A DNA stretch of 64,000 bases, from positions 713,436 through 777,435 of the forward strand of contig MNCI01007958.1 of NCBI GenBank assembly GCA_015680685.1, written 5' to 3'. This DNA is from Gnetum montanum (Eukaryota > Streptophyta > Gnetopsida > Gnetales > Gnetaceae). The notes beneath the pieces were generated by a model. That model was not told where the DNA came from and ran no database searches. It saw only the letters and a list, made by a program, of their open reading frames with translations. The position numbers and the translations under genes were made by a program. Of this stretch, positions 1 to 12,043 are shown one piece after another (within the stretch, counting starts at the first letter, position 1; every line of letters begins with the position of its first letter).

Positions 1-192
1 GTGTATGATCCTGACTTTCTCCTGTATTGTCCTTAGGTGAGTTGATTGCATGAGAAGAAGCCATTTCTAATGGTGTGCTAATTTTCACCGTTATTTAATG
101 TTCTTGATTAACTGATTAACCCTAAGGTTCGTTTTAAGCTCACAACGATGTGAGTGATATCCCTTATGTTCAATTGGCGAAAAAACACTTAG

Positions 193-210
193 TCCCCGGC
201 AACGGCGCCA
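193..210 (-). other. Primer-binding site complementary to tRNA-Asp
   Basis: On the minus strand this reads TGGCGCCGTTGCCGGGGA. That is the complement of the 3' end of plant tRNA-Asp (GTC), a primer used by many plant Gypsy elements. It sits one base inside the LTR edge, which fixes the orientation as minus. Confidence 0.9.
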
Positions 211-211
211 A

Positions 212-1270
212 TGATGAGTGGCGAGGTACCCCTACACTCAACCATACGAATACGAGCGTGCACGCGCGATCCGGTCGAACTCCGCAGACTAAATGCCTTA
301 ACACCACAAGAAACACTTGGGGTTAATCGTTCGTTGTCTTCCCAGGCTTGCTTGTAAGTGTCACGGTGTATGGTTAAGCAAGTCTGAGGTATGTGATTTT
401 TTTGGTATTTTTCGGTTTATCTTCTATGCTATCAGAGGAAAGGGTTGAGAAACTAAGCTAACTCTAACTAATGTCCTAAGTCTAAATTAACTAGCGTCAG
501 CATCCGTTCCCACTTACCGGACACACCCTGAACTATGCAACTGTGGCTTACCAAACGCTAATCGTTACTGGGATCACCACACGTAACGCAAGTGCTCGAA
601 GTGGTCGTACTGAGGCACCTATTTAGCTTAAGTGTGATAAGCAGCCGATTCCTTAGCTAGCCGTACACACCCGTGGGTGCTCGTAACTAAGTCGTACTTA
701 TCACACGTTCTAGCCTAGCAATGAGTAGCCGATTCCTTGACTAGCCGTACACATTGGACTACCACTGGGATTACCAAGCGCAGAATCCTGGAATACGCTA
801 CTGGGTTACCAAGCAGCCAATGCTCGTAATCAAGTCGTACTCATGCGTTGCGACAAGCAGCCGATTCCTTGACTAGCCGTACACGTCCGTAGACGCGCGT
901 AATCAAGTTGTACTTGTGCGCACTAGGAAAGCAGTAAATAAACAACAATAAAACCATGTACTGCAAGGGTTATCTAATCAAGTTCGTCTTTATTGCCGTA
1001 CACAACTTGGGTTCAGGTTACAAGCTGCTCGAATAAAGAGCCGTTCACTCTAGGACTCCTACTGCGGGCACATGGGAAAAATTCTAACTCTGGAGTGATC
1101 AATCTGCCAGAGCTTCGCTACTTCTAGCCAGGATTGGGAAATGAAGGGAGTGCCGCCTCTTATTTATAGATATGGTGGCGGACCGCGATATCGCGTATGC
1201 GATATCGCAGGGGAAGACGCGATATCGCATGGGATGCGATATCGCGGCACATGCAGGTCGCGTCTCATCA
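212..1270 (-). repeat. 5' LTR of the partial Gypsy-type element (1,059 bp)
   Basis: Ends are TGATGAG...CTCATCA, a 7-bp terminal inverted repeat with TG/CA termini. The + strand start 'gatgagtggcgaggtacccc' recurs at 5833, 12045, 41572 and (one change) 56819. The TATA box on the minus strand is at 1161-1168, so U3 is only about 100 bp and the remaining roughly 950 bp is R-U5. The U5 part carries three partial repeats of an 'agccgattccttgactagcc' unit near 643, 726 and 853, absent from the shorter LTRs at 5.8 and 12.0 kb. Confidence 0.9.
1161..1245 (-). promoter_or_regulatory. LTR promoter: TATA box plus four GCGATATCGC palindromes
   Basis: Perfect copies of GCGATATCGC start at 1185, 1199, 1219 and 1236 (spacings 14, 20, 17). 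The TATA box (TATAAATA on the minus strand) is at 1161-1168, leaving a 16-base gap to the first palindrome. This is the best-preserved array in the window. Its role as an upstream activating array is inferred from position, conserved spacing and recurrence. Confidence 0.65.
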
Positions 1271-4200
1271 ATAAGGAACATAACTAATGACTAGCACTTG
1301 ACTATGACTCCAATATAGAAAATAAAGATAAACATTATTTTATTTACCTTGACAGAATCATGCAATTTTTAGAGTATATGTTATTGCAACTTCAATTATG
1401 AGGCTAGTAACTTAAATGAATACATATTATGATGTAAGATTAGTAATTAATAACTCATATAGGTCATTGGAAAGAAAAAAAATCAAACATCTTATTTGTA
1501 TTAACATCATCATGTAAAGTGCTTACTAGCTTGTAAATATACACTTTGTGAAGAAAATTTTTTTTTTACATTAATAAAAAGTTAGAAATTTTTACTTTGG
1601 TAGAAGAAGTTCATATTAAAAATTAAAATATATAATTTTAGCAAAAATATGTATGGCCTAGGATACATATAATTTTTGTCATACATGATTGTTATAGTTG
1701 TAATTAATGACATATCTTTCCCATATTACTATATTGCTAAGAGCATATACTATCACTTGTTAATATGATTTCCTCTCATGAATCCAATAGTCCCAAGTTA
1801 GTTAGAAATAAGAAGAGATCTCATACATGTGTCACTTTTGCTCATGATAATCCATTTTTTTCCAAAATTATTTTCCCTATTCCATTAATATGACTAGCTC
1901 AAATGAAGATATTATATGTATAACACCTTACCTAGCACACCTAGGCTATGGTGGTGCTACACCTAGAATGGTTCTATGTTTCTAGAACAAATAACAAAGT
2001 ATGGATTCACTTAATAAACACAATGAAAGAATATATGCATAAACAAGAAATCACAACATAAACTAGTTGTGCATAATCCATAGTCATTATCACATAATAC
2101 TACTATTATACATTCACATATAAACTATAAACATAACATGACTTATCAAGTTTACTATCAACATCCTCATTAACACGTATATAGAAGCATTGCTCTCTAG
2201 TCATATATGTACATCTTGACATCATGTAAAATCAGCTCAACAGTTATCCATGTCAAAGCCATCAATAAACACATCCATCTTATGAGATAATATACACATA
2301 AATATACAAATATACATGGGGATCTAGGATCCATCCTCTTCATTAGTCTTGATGCTCCTCGGCATATTCAATTCGATAACCTATATAAATTATAGTCAAT
2401 ATAAATTAAGTGGGAAGCCTTTATACTTTTCCTACTACATAGTTGATAAGTCCTACATTGCAGAAGAGGAATGGGAAAATAGAACATCTTGCATCAAGGA
2501 TTAGTTATGTAGATATAATTCACATGATAATCATAGAAAATGTTATCATATAAAATAATCAAAATATAAACATGTGGAAACTAGAGCCCCATAGTACTAT
2601 TACAAACTCTTATATTTGCTAACCAAGCATTAACATGACCATATCTAACATGGATGACTGATAATATTTCTAGCCTAGTATGTGATTCCTTCATTTTGTT
2701 TTATTTTCTAGGTTATTGTAGGTGTTAGATTTGTTTTATATGCTATATAAGTCATGTTGTGTGTGGTTTCAATGTGTTAGATAACAAGATTTTGTATTTC
2801 AAATTTCAAAAATGAGAGGAAAGAAGAAGTTAAATAAAGTCAAAATATGGATCCTAAAATGACACATGTTATGTATCTCATCCTTTGTAACATTCCATAT
2901 TTTTGGATGATTGGGTTAGTATATATATCCCTATGTGTTTGTGCTTCTTGATGCTTTGGATGCTATGCGATGCTTTTAGTATGCTTCTTTGTTAATTAGA
3001 TTTTTACCTTCATGAGTATTTAATTTCATGCATTATTTAATTATATATTTTTTAGCTAATATGCACTAACCTAGTGGATGAGTTTGATAGGATTATCATG
3101 GAGGCTATGGTATGGAATATGTGAGGCAGGGGTATGGTGTGGATAGACTTTTATATGAGCATGCATTATTTTTATTAATTAATTTATGTAAGCTATGTGC
3201 TATTTTAGATTAAGTGCTTTAGTGTGACTTGTGGATATTTCGTTGTTACATTAGTTATGAAAAGGTTTTTGGTAGAATTCTTTTATTGTTATTTTATTTC
3301 TAGAAATTTGGGTAGTTTTACTACATTGAGTTTTTTGGTAGATTTTTCATAAAAAATCCAAGACTTCATTTAATTAGGTATAGTGACATCTAGTTTCTTT
3401 AATGCGGAATTGCTATCAATTTGAAGGCTTATGGTGGTATGTAGAGCTTTGCTAGTTTATGTCCATGATCATGTGAAAGTGTTTGACTACATTTGTGTGT
3501 TTCTTTTATTTTCTAAGTGAGATATCTTAGCATTTTATCTTATTTATTTTAGTTCATAGGTTTGTGCATCATTGACATGGTTAGGTTTTGTTGAATTTCT
3601 TTTGATCTCTATGATTTTTGGTTGGGTTTGGGTCTTGCTTTGCACATCTAGTATTGCCTAATTTTTTTGTGAATATTTTCTTTGGTTTTTTTCTTCTATA
3701 AATTTATTATCATTTATTGTTTTGGGTGAAGAGGTTTTATGAGAATTTATATTATCAACCACTTTAAGCTAGGTACTATATGTTAGATTTGTATTGCTAT
3801 GTTGTGATATTCATCTTACTATAGATTCAACTAGGTTTTGACCATTTTTCTAAATTTTAAGTTCTTATTATTTTATGAGATTTTAAAGATTTTACCTTGG
3901 GTTTGAATCCTTTACCATATTTTCAACTTGTCATTAGGTTTTTTTCTTAGTTTGAAGGTTCATAATTATCTTTTGAGTTATTTTCATGGCATTCCAATGT
4001 ACCATGTTAATTGTTAATTGCTCTATGATCATTTTGACCTATTTTCTTTCCCTTTAGGATTTGTGTTGAAACAATGAATCAACCATGGATCATGGTGAGA
4101 CTACTAATAGTAACTATGAGCTGTAGTTAGGTCATGTTCTTTCACCATGAATTGTGGTGAGATAGTGGTCAATCCTAGAGATGTCTTTTGAATTTGTGTT

Positions 4201-5826
4201 CTCTATTTTATGAAAACTTACAATTCCATGGGTTGTGAATGGGTCATGCTCATCCACCATTGATCATGATGATCAAGCTTATTTCATTATTACCATTTCA
4301 AGTTATTTCAAGTGGTTTCATATTAATCATAGATCATGATCAAATCATGGTCAAGAAACCATAGATTGTGGTAAAGTATTTTTAACATTGTTTTTGCCAC
4401 TAGTTTTTCCAAGTAAATCATAATTCACAATTAGATTATGATTAGCCACCATAGGTTGTGATGAGGTTGTGGTAAGGTTGTTTTTAAGTCTATCTTATCT
4501 TTAGAGCTTAGGTTGACATATTTTGATAACTATAGACTTTGTTTAATAGTATTTGATAGGTCTAAGATGTGTTGGATTGTTGGATTTAATCTTGAAGTTG
4601 ATTGTTAATTTTTGTTGGAATTTTGGATTCGATCTTAGATTCATTTCCTAATTCTTGTTAGGGTTTTTAGTGTTGGAATTTTTGGCTATTGGTTGTGTCT
4701 CTTCTCCATCAATGTTTAATTTTTAGTTATTTCAATGCATGTATGATTGTTGATTATTAGGAGCTAGCATTAAGTTGCATGATCAGTTGGAGATGGAATC
4801 CCTAATGTTTGGTATTTGAACCCCACTAGGATGCAGTAGTACAACTTTTTTTAGGCCCCATCCTACATGATAGGATGATTAATGATTCATTGGTTCTTTA
4901 TTTGAAGCCACTAGGATATTGGAGGTAAGTTTTTAATGATGCCTCAAGCACCAATAGTTTTGTTTAAGATTAATAAATAAATCCATATGCATGGTAGTTT
5001 AACGTCTATTTTAAAAATTTGAAAAAGTACTCATGACAAAAACTGATACATTTGAAATTAAGTGTAGTGCATGCTAGCCTCTCGTTTACATGTTAGTAGG
5101 TTGGAGTGGACAATTTAGTTTGATTAGATCTTTGTTAACATTTGGATCCATGTGTGATGTATGCTTTATGATGATTGGATTATTTGTGCTTATTAACATG
5201 TGTTGCAGGCTAGCATGCCTCCACCTAGCTATCATAAGACTTATCTTTGATTTCATTAAAAAAGGTGTCAAGGTTTCTCACCTACTATATAGTGACCCTG
5301 CTCCTATTCTCAGGTCATTGGGGCTAGGTGGAGTAAGAAAATATTTATTATTATTTTTGATCCTTGAATTTTATCCCAAGTTTCTTTTCTACCAGTAGTT
5401 TATTTGTCTCTTTGGCATACTATGATATTTATAAACATGTATGAGTTTATTTCTTCTTATTCTTTGTATATTTCAATCATGGATATTTCTATGTAATGAT
5501 GAAAATATTATACTACTAGATATTTATGATTATGTTTTAGCATTTAGATTTATATTCCTTTATCTCTTTTTAGTTTAACATTAGTTTTTAATTCCCTTTT
5601 ATATTGTGATGCTATTATTCATATTTTTATTCTTTCATTTTTATAGTTCTTACTTTTCTTTTGGTCATGGTTTCATCATATCTCTTTTGGTTTCTTTATC
5701 ACTATGTTAGTTTATTTTATTTTTAGTTTTTTTTTTGCTCTAAACAATTCATTCATTTTGTGTATTATATCCAATGTAATACTTTCTATCCTAAGGCTAG
5801 GAATGAGGATGTTACAAGATGGTATG
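1271..5826. other. AT-rich intergenic stretch without recognisable genes
   Basis: About 4.5 kb of AT-rich sequence with no open frame that looks coding. A stretch near 2,390-2,450 resembles 54,020-54,060 (shared 'ggaagccttta' context), suggesting an old dispersed repeat. Around 4,080-4,480 short 'accatggatcatggtgag'-like phrases recur loosely. Nothing could be assigned to a family. Confidence 0.5.
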
Positions 5827-5831
5827 AGAGT
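5827..5831. repeat. Target-site duplication AGAGT, left copy
   Basis: AGAGT immediately left of the LTR at 5832 matches AGAGT at 12807-12811 immediately right of the LTR ending at 12806. The perfect 5-bp match shows the element between them arose by one insertion. Confidence 0.9.
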
Positions 5832-6646
5832 CGATGAGTGGCGAGGTACCCCTACACTCAACCATATGAATACGAGCGTAGCACGTGCAATCCAATCGAA
5901 CTCCATAGACTAAGTGCCTACACACCTTATGGAACACTTAAGGTTAATCATTCATTGTTTTCCCAGACTTACTTGTATTTTTCACGGTTGTATGGTTAAG
6001 TAAGTCTAAGGTATGTGATTTTTATATCTTTTCTGTTTTATCTCCTATGCTGACAAGGTGAAGAGTGAAGAGACTAATTAGCTAACTTTAACTAACTAAC
6101 TAAGCCTTAATTAACCTAGCATCAGCATTCGTTCCCACTTACCGTTCACACCTTGAACCAATGCAACCTTGGTTACCAAACGCTAGTCGTTGTTGGGATC
6201 ACCAAGCATAACGCACGTGCTCGAAGCGGTCGTATTGAATGCACTTAACTATGGGAGAAGGATTGAGAAAGATTTAATTAACTAATAAAGCATTTAAATG
6301 ATAAACAATAAATAACAATAACTAAAATCTTATTTAACTTATTCCATGCACTGCAAGGTTTATCCAAGAAGTTCGTCTTTATTACCGTACACAAACTTGT
6401 GTTCAGGTACAATATTTGCTCGAATAAAGATCCGTTCACTTTGGAGCTCCTATTGCGAGCACATGGAAATTATTCTATCTCTGGAGAGGTAAAACTACCA
6501 GAGTTTCGCTATGGTCTAGGCCTAGAATGAGAAACAAGGGAGAGGTGCCTCTTATTTATAGAACTGGCGGTAGACCACGATATCGCAGGGGGAGACACGA
6601 TATCGCATATGCGATATCGCGGCCCATGCAATATCACATCCCATCA
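5832..6646 (-). repeat. 3' LTR of the complete Gypsy-type element (815 bp)
   Basis: It starts with CGATGAG (expected TGATGAG, first base mutated) and ends CCATCA. It matches 12044-12806 along its length, with the main difference in the U3 palindrome array: this copy keeps three good palindromes and one degenerate one, the other keeps one. The TATA box on the minus strand is at 6551-6560. Confidence 0.9.
6551..6637 (-). promoter_or_regulatory. LTR promoter: TATA box plus palindrome array
   Basis: Motif copies start at 6577 (ACGATATCGC), 6597 (ACGATATCGC), 6611 (GCGATATCGC) and 6628 (GCAATATCAC); spacings are 20, 14 and 17. The TATA box at 6551-6560 is again 16 bases from the first copy. The altered copies look mostly like CpG transitions. 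Confidence 0.6.
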
Positions 6647-6648
6647 TA

Positions 6649-6658
6649 CCCCCATGAC
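6649..6658 (-). other. Polypurine tract next to the 3' LTR
   Basis: On the minus strand the bases before the 3' LTR read AGTCATGGGGGTA. The same context occurs beside the LTR at 57,697 (AGTCGTGGGGGTA), as expected for the plus-strand priming site of one family. Confidence 0.75.
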
Positions 6659-8363
6659 TGAATAAAAACTCATCCTCGAGTTCCTTACAAAATATTGGGA
6701 CGGTATGGGATTATTGACTCTAAATGGAACTAATGGGATGACATGTGAACGGATCATCATTACAAGACAAGACAAAACTGGTGTTCATGACAACAAAAGT
6801 GAACACTTTATACATTAACATCAGGCCTTATTTGGCAGTAGAGAAAGAGAGAGAGAAAGAAGTTTTGCTAGTGCCAACGCCAAGATTGCGCTTTTCATTG
6901 TCCATCCATAAGTGCACCATCGATCTTGATCCTTGCATAGCTACTTCAGCACTGCTCCATTCCAAGTGTTCTCTTCAGATCCAATCCCTTATTGCATGAT
7001 TTCCATCTGCATACACAACATAGTCTTAATATTAGCAAGGGTAAATGAATCACAATGTAGTTGATACCTTGCTTTGGTGAAAGGTCCATTGGCTGAGTTG
7101 TGGTATGGTTGATACGGATTTGGAGATATTATAGTCGTGACTACCGAAGGTGTATGGGTTAGGAGAAAATCGAAAAAATTGGACCAGGATCCCCATGACT
7201 AAGAGCGAACATCCAGTAGCAATAGAATGAAGAAAGAAAAAGAACAAGAAAGATGGAGAAAAAGAGACAACTATAACGTCGCTGAAATGGATGTCAAAAT
7301 GGAAATGAACAAAATAGAGTGGATTGCAAAAATGTTAAGGGAAAGAATTTAACGGGTGCACCAAATAGGAATGCCAGTGGGTCCTCCCCAAAGCAGGCTC
7401 ATGCCCTTAATGCCCTGACAAACCCACATTAAAAGAGTCCGTAGGCTCTGGGAATGTCACTTGGAACAAGAGTTACAGTCTTAACCGCAAGAATTTACCA
7501 AAAAGAAAACAATGCGTCAACCAAAATATACACTAATGATACAACCAGCAATGAGGTGAACAATGGAGAGAAGAAAATGGAATGGAATCCCAAGAACAAG
7601 GTGGTATACAGCCCCTTGTGGAGTTCATGATTAATGTGACTTAGTAGATCCCATTCCAAGTCCGGCCTTAAACATACCACATCTAGTGACTTCGCATTAA
7701 TGTATTCGGCCAATCCATCCTCTTGAAGTAACAAGAATGCCTTCACCCAAGAGCCCCCACCATTCTGACGAAACGAAGGAGGGAAGAATGGGAAGCGAGA
7801 AGGGCCTTAGTTAGAGGGAACAGTTTTATTTGAGTTCCATAACCAGTGCTCATAGCCCAAATGGTTATTTCATCTAAGGGGTGTGCTTTGAATTCTCACT
7901 TTTTATTTTATTTTATGTGTTTCTGTGTGAGAACCACACCATGCAAAGACTTTGTTATTTTTATTTGCTCAGCTCCCAGATGATTTAGTAATGTTGAAAC
8001 GGTAAGAAAACTCAAGAAGAAAACATCCAAGCACCCAAGAGAATGGCCAACACAAATGCATCAAGTTCCCTTAAAGTCACACCCTTTTCAATCCTTGAGT
8101 CCTTCCTTAGTTTGAGAAATACCCAGTCACCGATTTGTTATAGTTCTTATTTAGAAAGGGACTGTACATTTCCAAGCCAAGAGAGACCATAGAAATTTAT
8201 GGATGTATGGATGAAGTGGACTCATTGCCTATCATATCAAAAGAACCATACCTTAGTATCAACATCATAACTTAAAGGTAAAAACCAAACATTAGCAAGG
8301 AATATAAACACGGTTCATACCATCATGAAGAACACTTATTAAATGACAAACTTAGAAGATGGA

Positions 8364-8364
<1 letters not shown>

Positions 8365-8406
<42 letters not shown>
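8365..8406. repeat. (CA)n microsatellite
   Basis: About 21 uninterrupted CA units. It creates spurious His/Thr-rich and Cys/Val-rich open frames on both strands. Confidence 0.95.
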
Positions 8407-8413
<7 letters not shown>

Positions 8414-8462
8414 AAAGTATAACGATGTTGTAAAACAAAAACAAGAAAATTTAAAGAAATTT

Positions 8463-8520
8463 GTAAAACAAAAATGTGTAAAACAAAAATGTGAAAAACA
8501 AAAATGTGTAAAACAAAAAT
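8463..8520. repeat. 15-bp tandem repeat, about 4 copies
   Basis: The unit gtaaaacaaaaatgt is repeated nearly perfectly, next to the (CA)n run. It is probably simple-sequence slippage inside the decayed element. Confidence 0.9.
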
Positions 8521-8831
8521 TAAAAAGAACTGAGGGCCCCAAATGATTAGCATAGGTGGCCATCTCCCCCATGACTGAATGGAAATGGAGAGCTCCGAAA
8601 TAATGAGTGCCTATTTGAATTTCTTAGAAGTGTCCAACTTCTCCCAATTGATGTTCTTAGATTAAGGGGTGAAAGTCGGCGACGCTCATATTCCAATGTA
8701 TCTATGCTTTCGTTATGGACATGAGTTGTTCCCCTAGTTCATTCCATGCATGTTGGTCGATTGCTCTTTCGATTAGCTGTCAACCATGGGGTGTCCACTT
8801 GTTGTGTGGTTGCTAGATACAGACACCTTTG

Positions 8832-9842
8832 TCATAGAGTTTCTAGGGCACACTGGTTGCATGTAGGAGATGTTGAGCATTCCTCCATGTCATCACCTGA
8901 TGAGTCATTGTATGTGATGTATGGAACTTTTTTCTTCTCGATCTTTCCATAAATGTTTACCTTAGATATTTCTAAGGAAAGATCACGAATTCCTAGGCAT
9001 GCATCTATTATACTTAGCCATGCCCTTCCCATTATAATTGGGAAGTCCCCTTCGTTGCTATTGACCTCTATCACCAGAAAATTAGCTGGGTATGACCAAC
9101 CACACACAGTGGTAATGATGTCCTTCACCAATCCCAAGGGAATGGTGATGGACTGGTCAGCCATCTCTAGTTGAATATTGCTCTTCTTGAGTTGGGGCAA
9201 GTTCCAGGCTTGATACATTTCTCATGATATTAAGTTGACTTTGGAACTTGAGTCAAGAAGAACCTTATGAGGTTCGTTCCCAACGACTTGGAGGTAGATT
9301 AAGGGACTTCCAGGATCAGAGAGTTTCCAGGGAAAGTGGCCTACCTTGATCCAATCAATTACAGTATGTGTTAACATAACCGTATGTGTTGAGCTCTAGT
9401 ATTGGTTTGAAGGGAGCTCCGAAGCCTTGTATGTTGGATGAGCGTACACAGACTCAACCACTTGTGATTGTGAGAGCTTGTCTAGTCTTTTGATTCTAAA
9501 GAAAGGTCTTTTTTTCTTGCGGTTGTCAGAATCAGTAGCGGGTTGAAGGTTCACAACTCTCATAGCATTGCATTGCTGCGGTTGAGTGGGGAGTTCCCCT
9601 TGCATTGTTGGAGAGGATGGTATTGAAACTAATGATGTGAGAGAGCCAGATGGATTTGGAGGATGGTATGGATGTGAAGCATCTCCCAGAGGAGAAGGAG
9701 TCCTTCTAAAGTACTCCCAAACTCGGTAGTGACGTTGTGGGGTTGCGTGACCCATAGAGTCATTTGGAGAAACCGGCTGCTGCACGTAGTAGCCATATGG
9801 GTCTCGTTGCCGATAAGGGTATTGTTGTTTAGGTGGTGGCAT
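8832..9842 (-). pseudogene. Retropepsin (aspartic protease) and proline-rich linker of the Gypsy-type element, decayed
   Basis: One reading frame runs from 9842 to 8832 with two in-frame stops. The N-terminal part (9842-9396) is rich in Pro, Gln, Tyr and Ser. The protease follows: a flap-side segment (WKLSDPGSPLIYLQV), the catalytic loop VLLDSSSKVNLIS at about 9267-9229, a MADQSITIPLGLV strand and the IIMGRAWLSIIDA strand. The pattern fits the retropepsin of plant Gypsy polyproteins. The catalytic triad expected as D-S/T-G reads DSS, and a TGA stop follows eight residues later, so it is inactive. A frameshift separates it from gag between 9917 and 9842. No RT follows. Confidence 0.75.
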
Positions 9843-9916
9843 CCCCCATGATTGTGAGTGTTTCCATTACTGGTGTTGCCCGATAGGTTGTGGTGGAGTT
9901 CCACTTGGATAGTACG

Positions 9917-11791
9917 TTAACGATTGGTGGAACTGCCTTGGGTTACCTTGGGTATAAGGTAACCTTCGGGGTGTTTGCCGTTTGTTAAGTCTCGCACCCC
10001 AGACTCTTGTAGATGTGAGATGATTGGACAACATCCCTTAGGATGGTCATATTGGCAGATCTCACATCCACCGTCATTGTCTGTGTCCGAATCCACAACC
10101 TCATCGAAGATATTCATTTTTCCCTTACCCTTGTCACGTGCATGGCATGAATCTCTTCGCTTTTTGTTATCCTTGTCACTACTTCGTTCCTCCTTAGATT
10201 CCTCTACGATCTGTAGGACAATTTCAATTTTACTATCTAAGGAGCTCCATATTTCATCTACCTTAGCCGACACTTCTGTTGTTAACTTTTGAAGCAGCAA
10301 GGTTTTTCTATTCCCCAACTCTTCGAGTGGTGACTCATCCTCTTCATCACAGAATCTCACTCCCCTCTTCCGGAGGGAAGGATCATAGTTGTATTCTTCC
10401 GTGCTCTCTCTTTTCCGTAGCTCCCCTTCTTCTTTGGCTACTTGCTCCAACAATCAATGAATTTCATGGGATCTAAGTTCAGATAGTCTCCCTTGGGCAT
10501 AAGTCCCAATGGTTCTCCTAGTTTCATACCTTAGCCCATCTACGAGATGGCAGAGTTGATCCCGCTGTCCACAACCATGGCCTAGGCAACGATGTAACAA
10601 TGCATAGTAGCGGCCCATGGCAGCATCCAAGGGTTCATGAGTACCTTGCTTCCATCCTTGGATCTGCATATGCAAGTTAGACACTCTAGAGAACGTTTGA
10701 TATTTATCATTGAAGAGTTCTAACATCGTACTCCACCTCCTAATGGTTTCTGGTTCTAAGGACTGGTACCAACTCTCTACTTCCTTTATGAGTGTCCTAG
10801 GAAACAACTTCAATTTCTGCCACTCGTTCTCTATGTTCTGCAAGGTGCAGGCATCATGGAATTCTTGTAAATGATTCTGCGGATCAGCATTGTATTCCCC
10901 CTCGAACTGTGGAATATTATTCATGTCTAAGTGCTTGATCCAGCTATCTTTTTGATGCCTTGTTGGTATCCTAACTGCCTCCGTTATATCTAGCATACTC
11001 TAGGTAGCAAGTAGGGGCTCGTCATGATCATCTCTTTCATGACGTCTATGATGTCTACGTTGCTCCCTACTTTCCCTTCGTTCATGCCTAGACTCTCTAG
11101 ACTGCCCTCATCCTCTCTCTCAACTCTCTCATTGAGGTCTCTCATCTTGCTTACCCTTATCCTCATCGTTATGCTCTTGGTGACTGCACCCTGATGTGGA
11201 AGGAGAGGGTGAATGATGTGATGAAGGGGAAGAAGAAGGAGAACCATCACCATGGCGATGTTTCTTACCTTCTCTTCGGTGGCTTCAGCCCCGATTGTGA
11301 TGACGATCTGAGTGCCCATCCTTGTCATGTGTTTTTGTTTCCTCAGTGAACAGTTGGCGTTCACGGGGATCAGAACCAGGGTTGTGTATCGTGGAGCATA
11401 GGTTCTGATACCCCACCTCCTCACTATTGTTAGGAGGGGGAACATCATTTGATGGAGAACCCATTATAAGTGGTTCGCCATCTCTAATTTCACTTAGGAC
11501 GTGTGGAACCCCTTTGCCCTTCAACAATGTATGATAGCTCTCCTGCCTTGAGTCCCTTAAACGTTGTGCTGCTGTGGGATGGTAATCCCTTGTGTCAAAA
11601 TCACCTATAACATACTCAGCGTATAGCTGTGTCATGCTTATTTGTGCAAGGGCACGAAGAAGCATGTCAGGGATTGCCTGATCTAGAGGTAACACTATGT
11701 TACCTTGCAAATCTCTCCAACGCAGTTGTTCATCTTGATGGAGGATAAAGGTAAAATATGGTATATACTCATCGGGATGGGTGTATACCAC
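9917..11791 (-). pseudogene. Gag polyprotein of the Gypsy-type element, interrupted by stops
   Basis: A single frame spans about 625 codons with at least six in-frame stops (around 11,284, three near 11,100-11,130, 10,998 and 10,452). Several are TGA where CGA (Arg) fits the context, as expected from cytosine deamination. The core (about 10,996-10,454) is a retrotransposon gag domain: it has a WIKHLDMNNIPQFEGE start, a LFPRTLIKEVESWYQSLEP helix and a later LVDGLRYETRRT helix. An Arg/Ser/His-rich low-complexity stretch precedes it. A Lys/Glu-rich coil and a zinc-knuckle-like CEICQYDHPKGCCP follow near 10,050, with spacing CX2CX3HX4C. It would coat and package the element RNA. Confidence 0.78.
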
Positions 11792-12025
11792 TCGGTATTG
11801 TTAAGGAACTGGCGGATTTTGGTTATGTGTTTTAGACTGCCGACTGTTTCTTGTATGATCCCTAGGCGGTGAAGTGCTTTTGTTCGAAGAAGAAGACATT
11901 ATGTCTTATTTGGTGTGCTGATTAACCATTATATAATTTTTCGTTTAATTAACCCTAAGGGTTCGTTTAAGCTCCCAACGATGTGAGTGATTTCCTATGT
12001 TCTACTTAGCGCACAAACACTTAAT

Positions 12026-12042
12026 CCCTAGCAACGGCGCCA
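12026..12042 (-). other. tRNA-Asp primer-binding site of the complete element
   Basis: On the minus strand it reads TGGCGCCGTTGCTAGGG. This matches the tRNA-Asp 3' end apart from a C-to-T transition, and it lies one base from the 5' LTR edge. Confidence 0.88.
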
Positions 12043-12043
12043 A

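Larger units (their letters stand above)
1..1270 (-). mobile_element. Gypsy-type LTR retrotransposon, 5' end only (runs off the window)
   Basis: Read on the minus strand, an LTR (212-1270) is followed by one spacer base and a primer-binding site, then by untranslated internal sequence leaving the window at base 1. The 1-211 stretch is clearly similar to 11,850-12,043 of the complete element, including the leader segment around an 'acgatgtgagtga' motif. The rest of the element lies to the left of the window, so coding content and target duplication cannot be judged. The candidate TSD on the right would be ATAAG (1271-1275). Confidence 0.85.
6660..8831 (-). other. Internal region of the Gypsy-type element with no recognised coding sequence
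   Basis: This lies where pol would be expected, but no RT (YxDD), RNase H or integrase (HHCC, DDE) motif was seen. It contains a (CA)n run at 8365-8406, a 15-bp tandem repeat at 8463-8520, and two further polypurine-like copies of TCCCC(C)ATGACT on the + strand at 7190-7200 and 8565-8576. The small open frames here have no recognisable domains. Confidence 0.6.

Noticed and set aside
5090-5398. 102-codon + strand open frame
   Set aside because: Hydrophobic by composition in AT-rich DNA, no domain, no neighbouring exon signals.
7495-7746. 83-codon minus-strand frame as a possible envelope-like or RT remnant
   Set aside because: No RT, integrase or envelope motif; hydrophobic tail only.
8323-8572. 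Cys/Val- and Phe-rich frames on the minus strand
   Set aside because: Translations of the (CA)n and 15-bp repeats.
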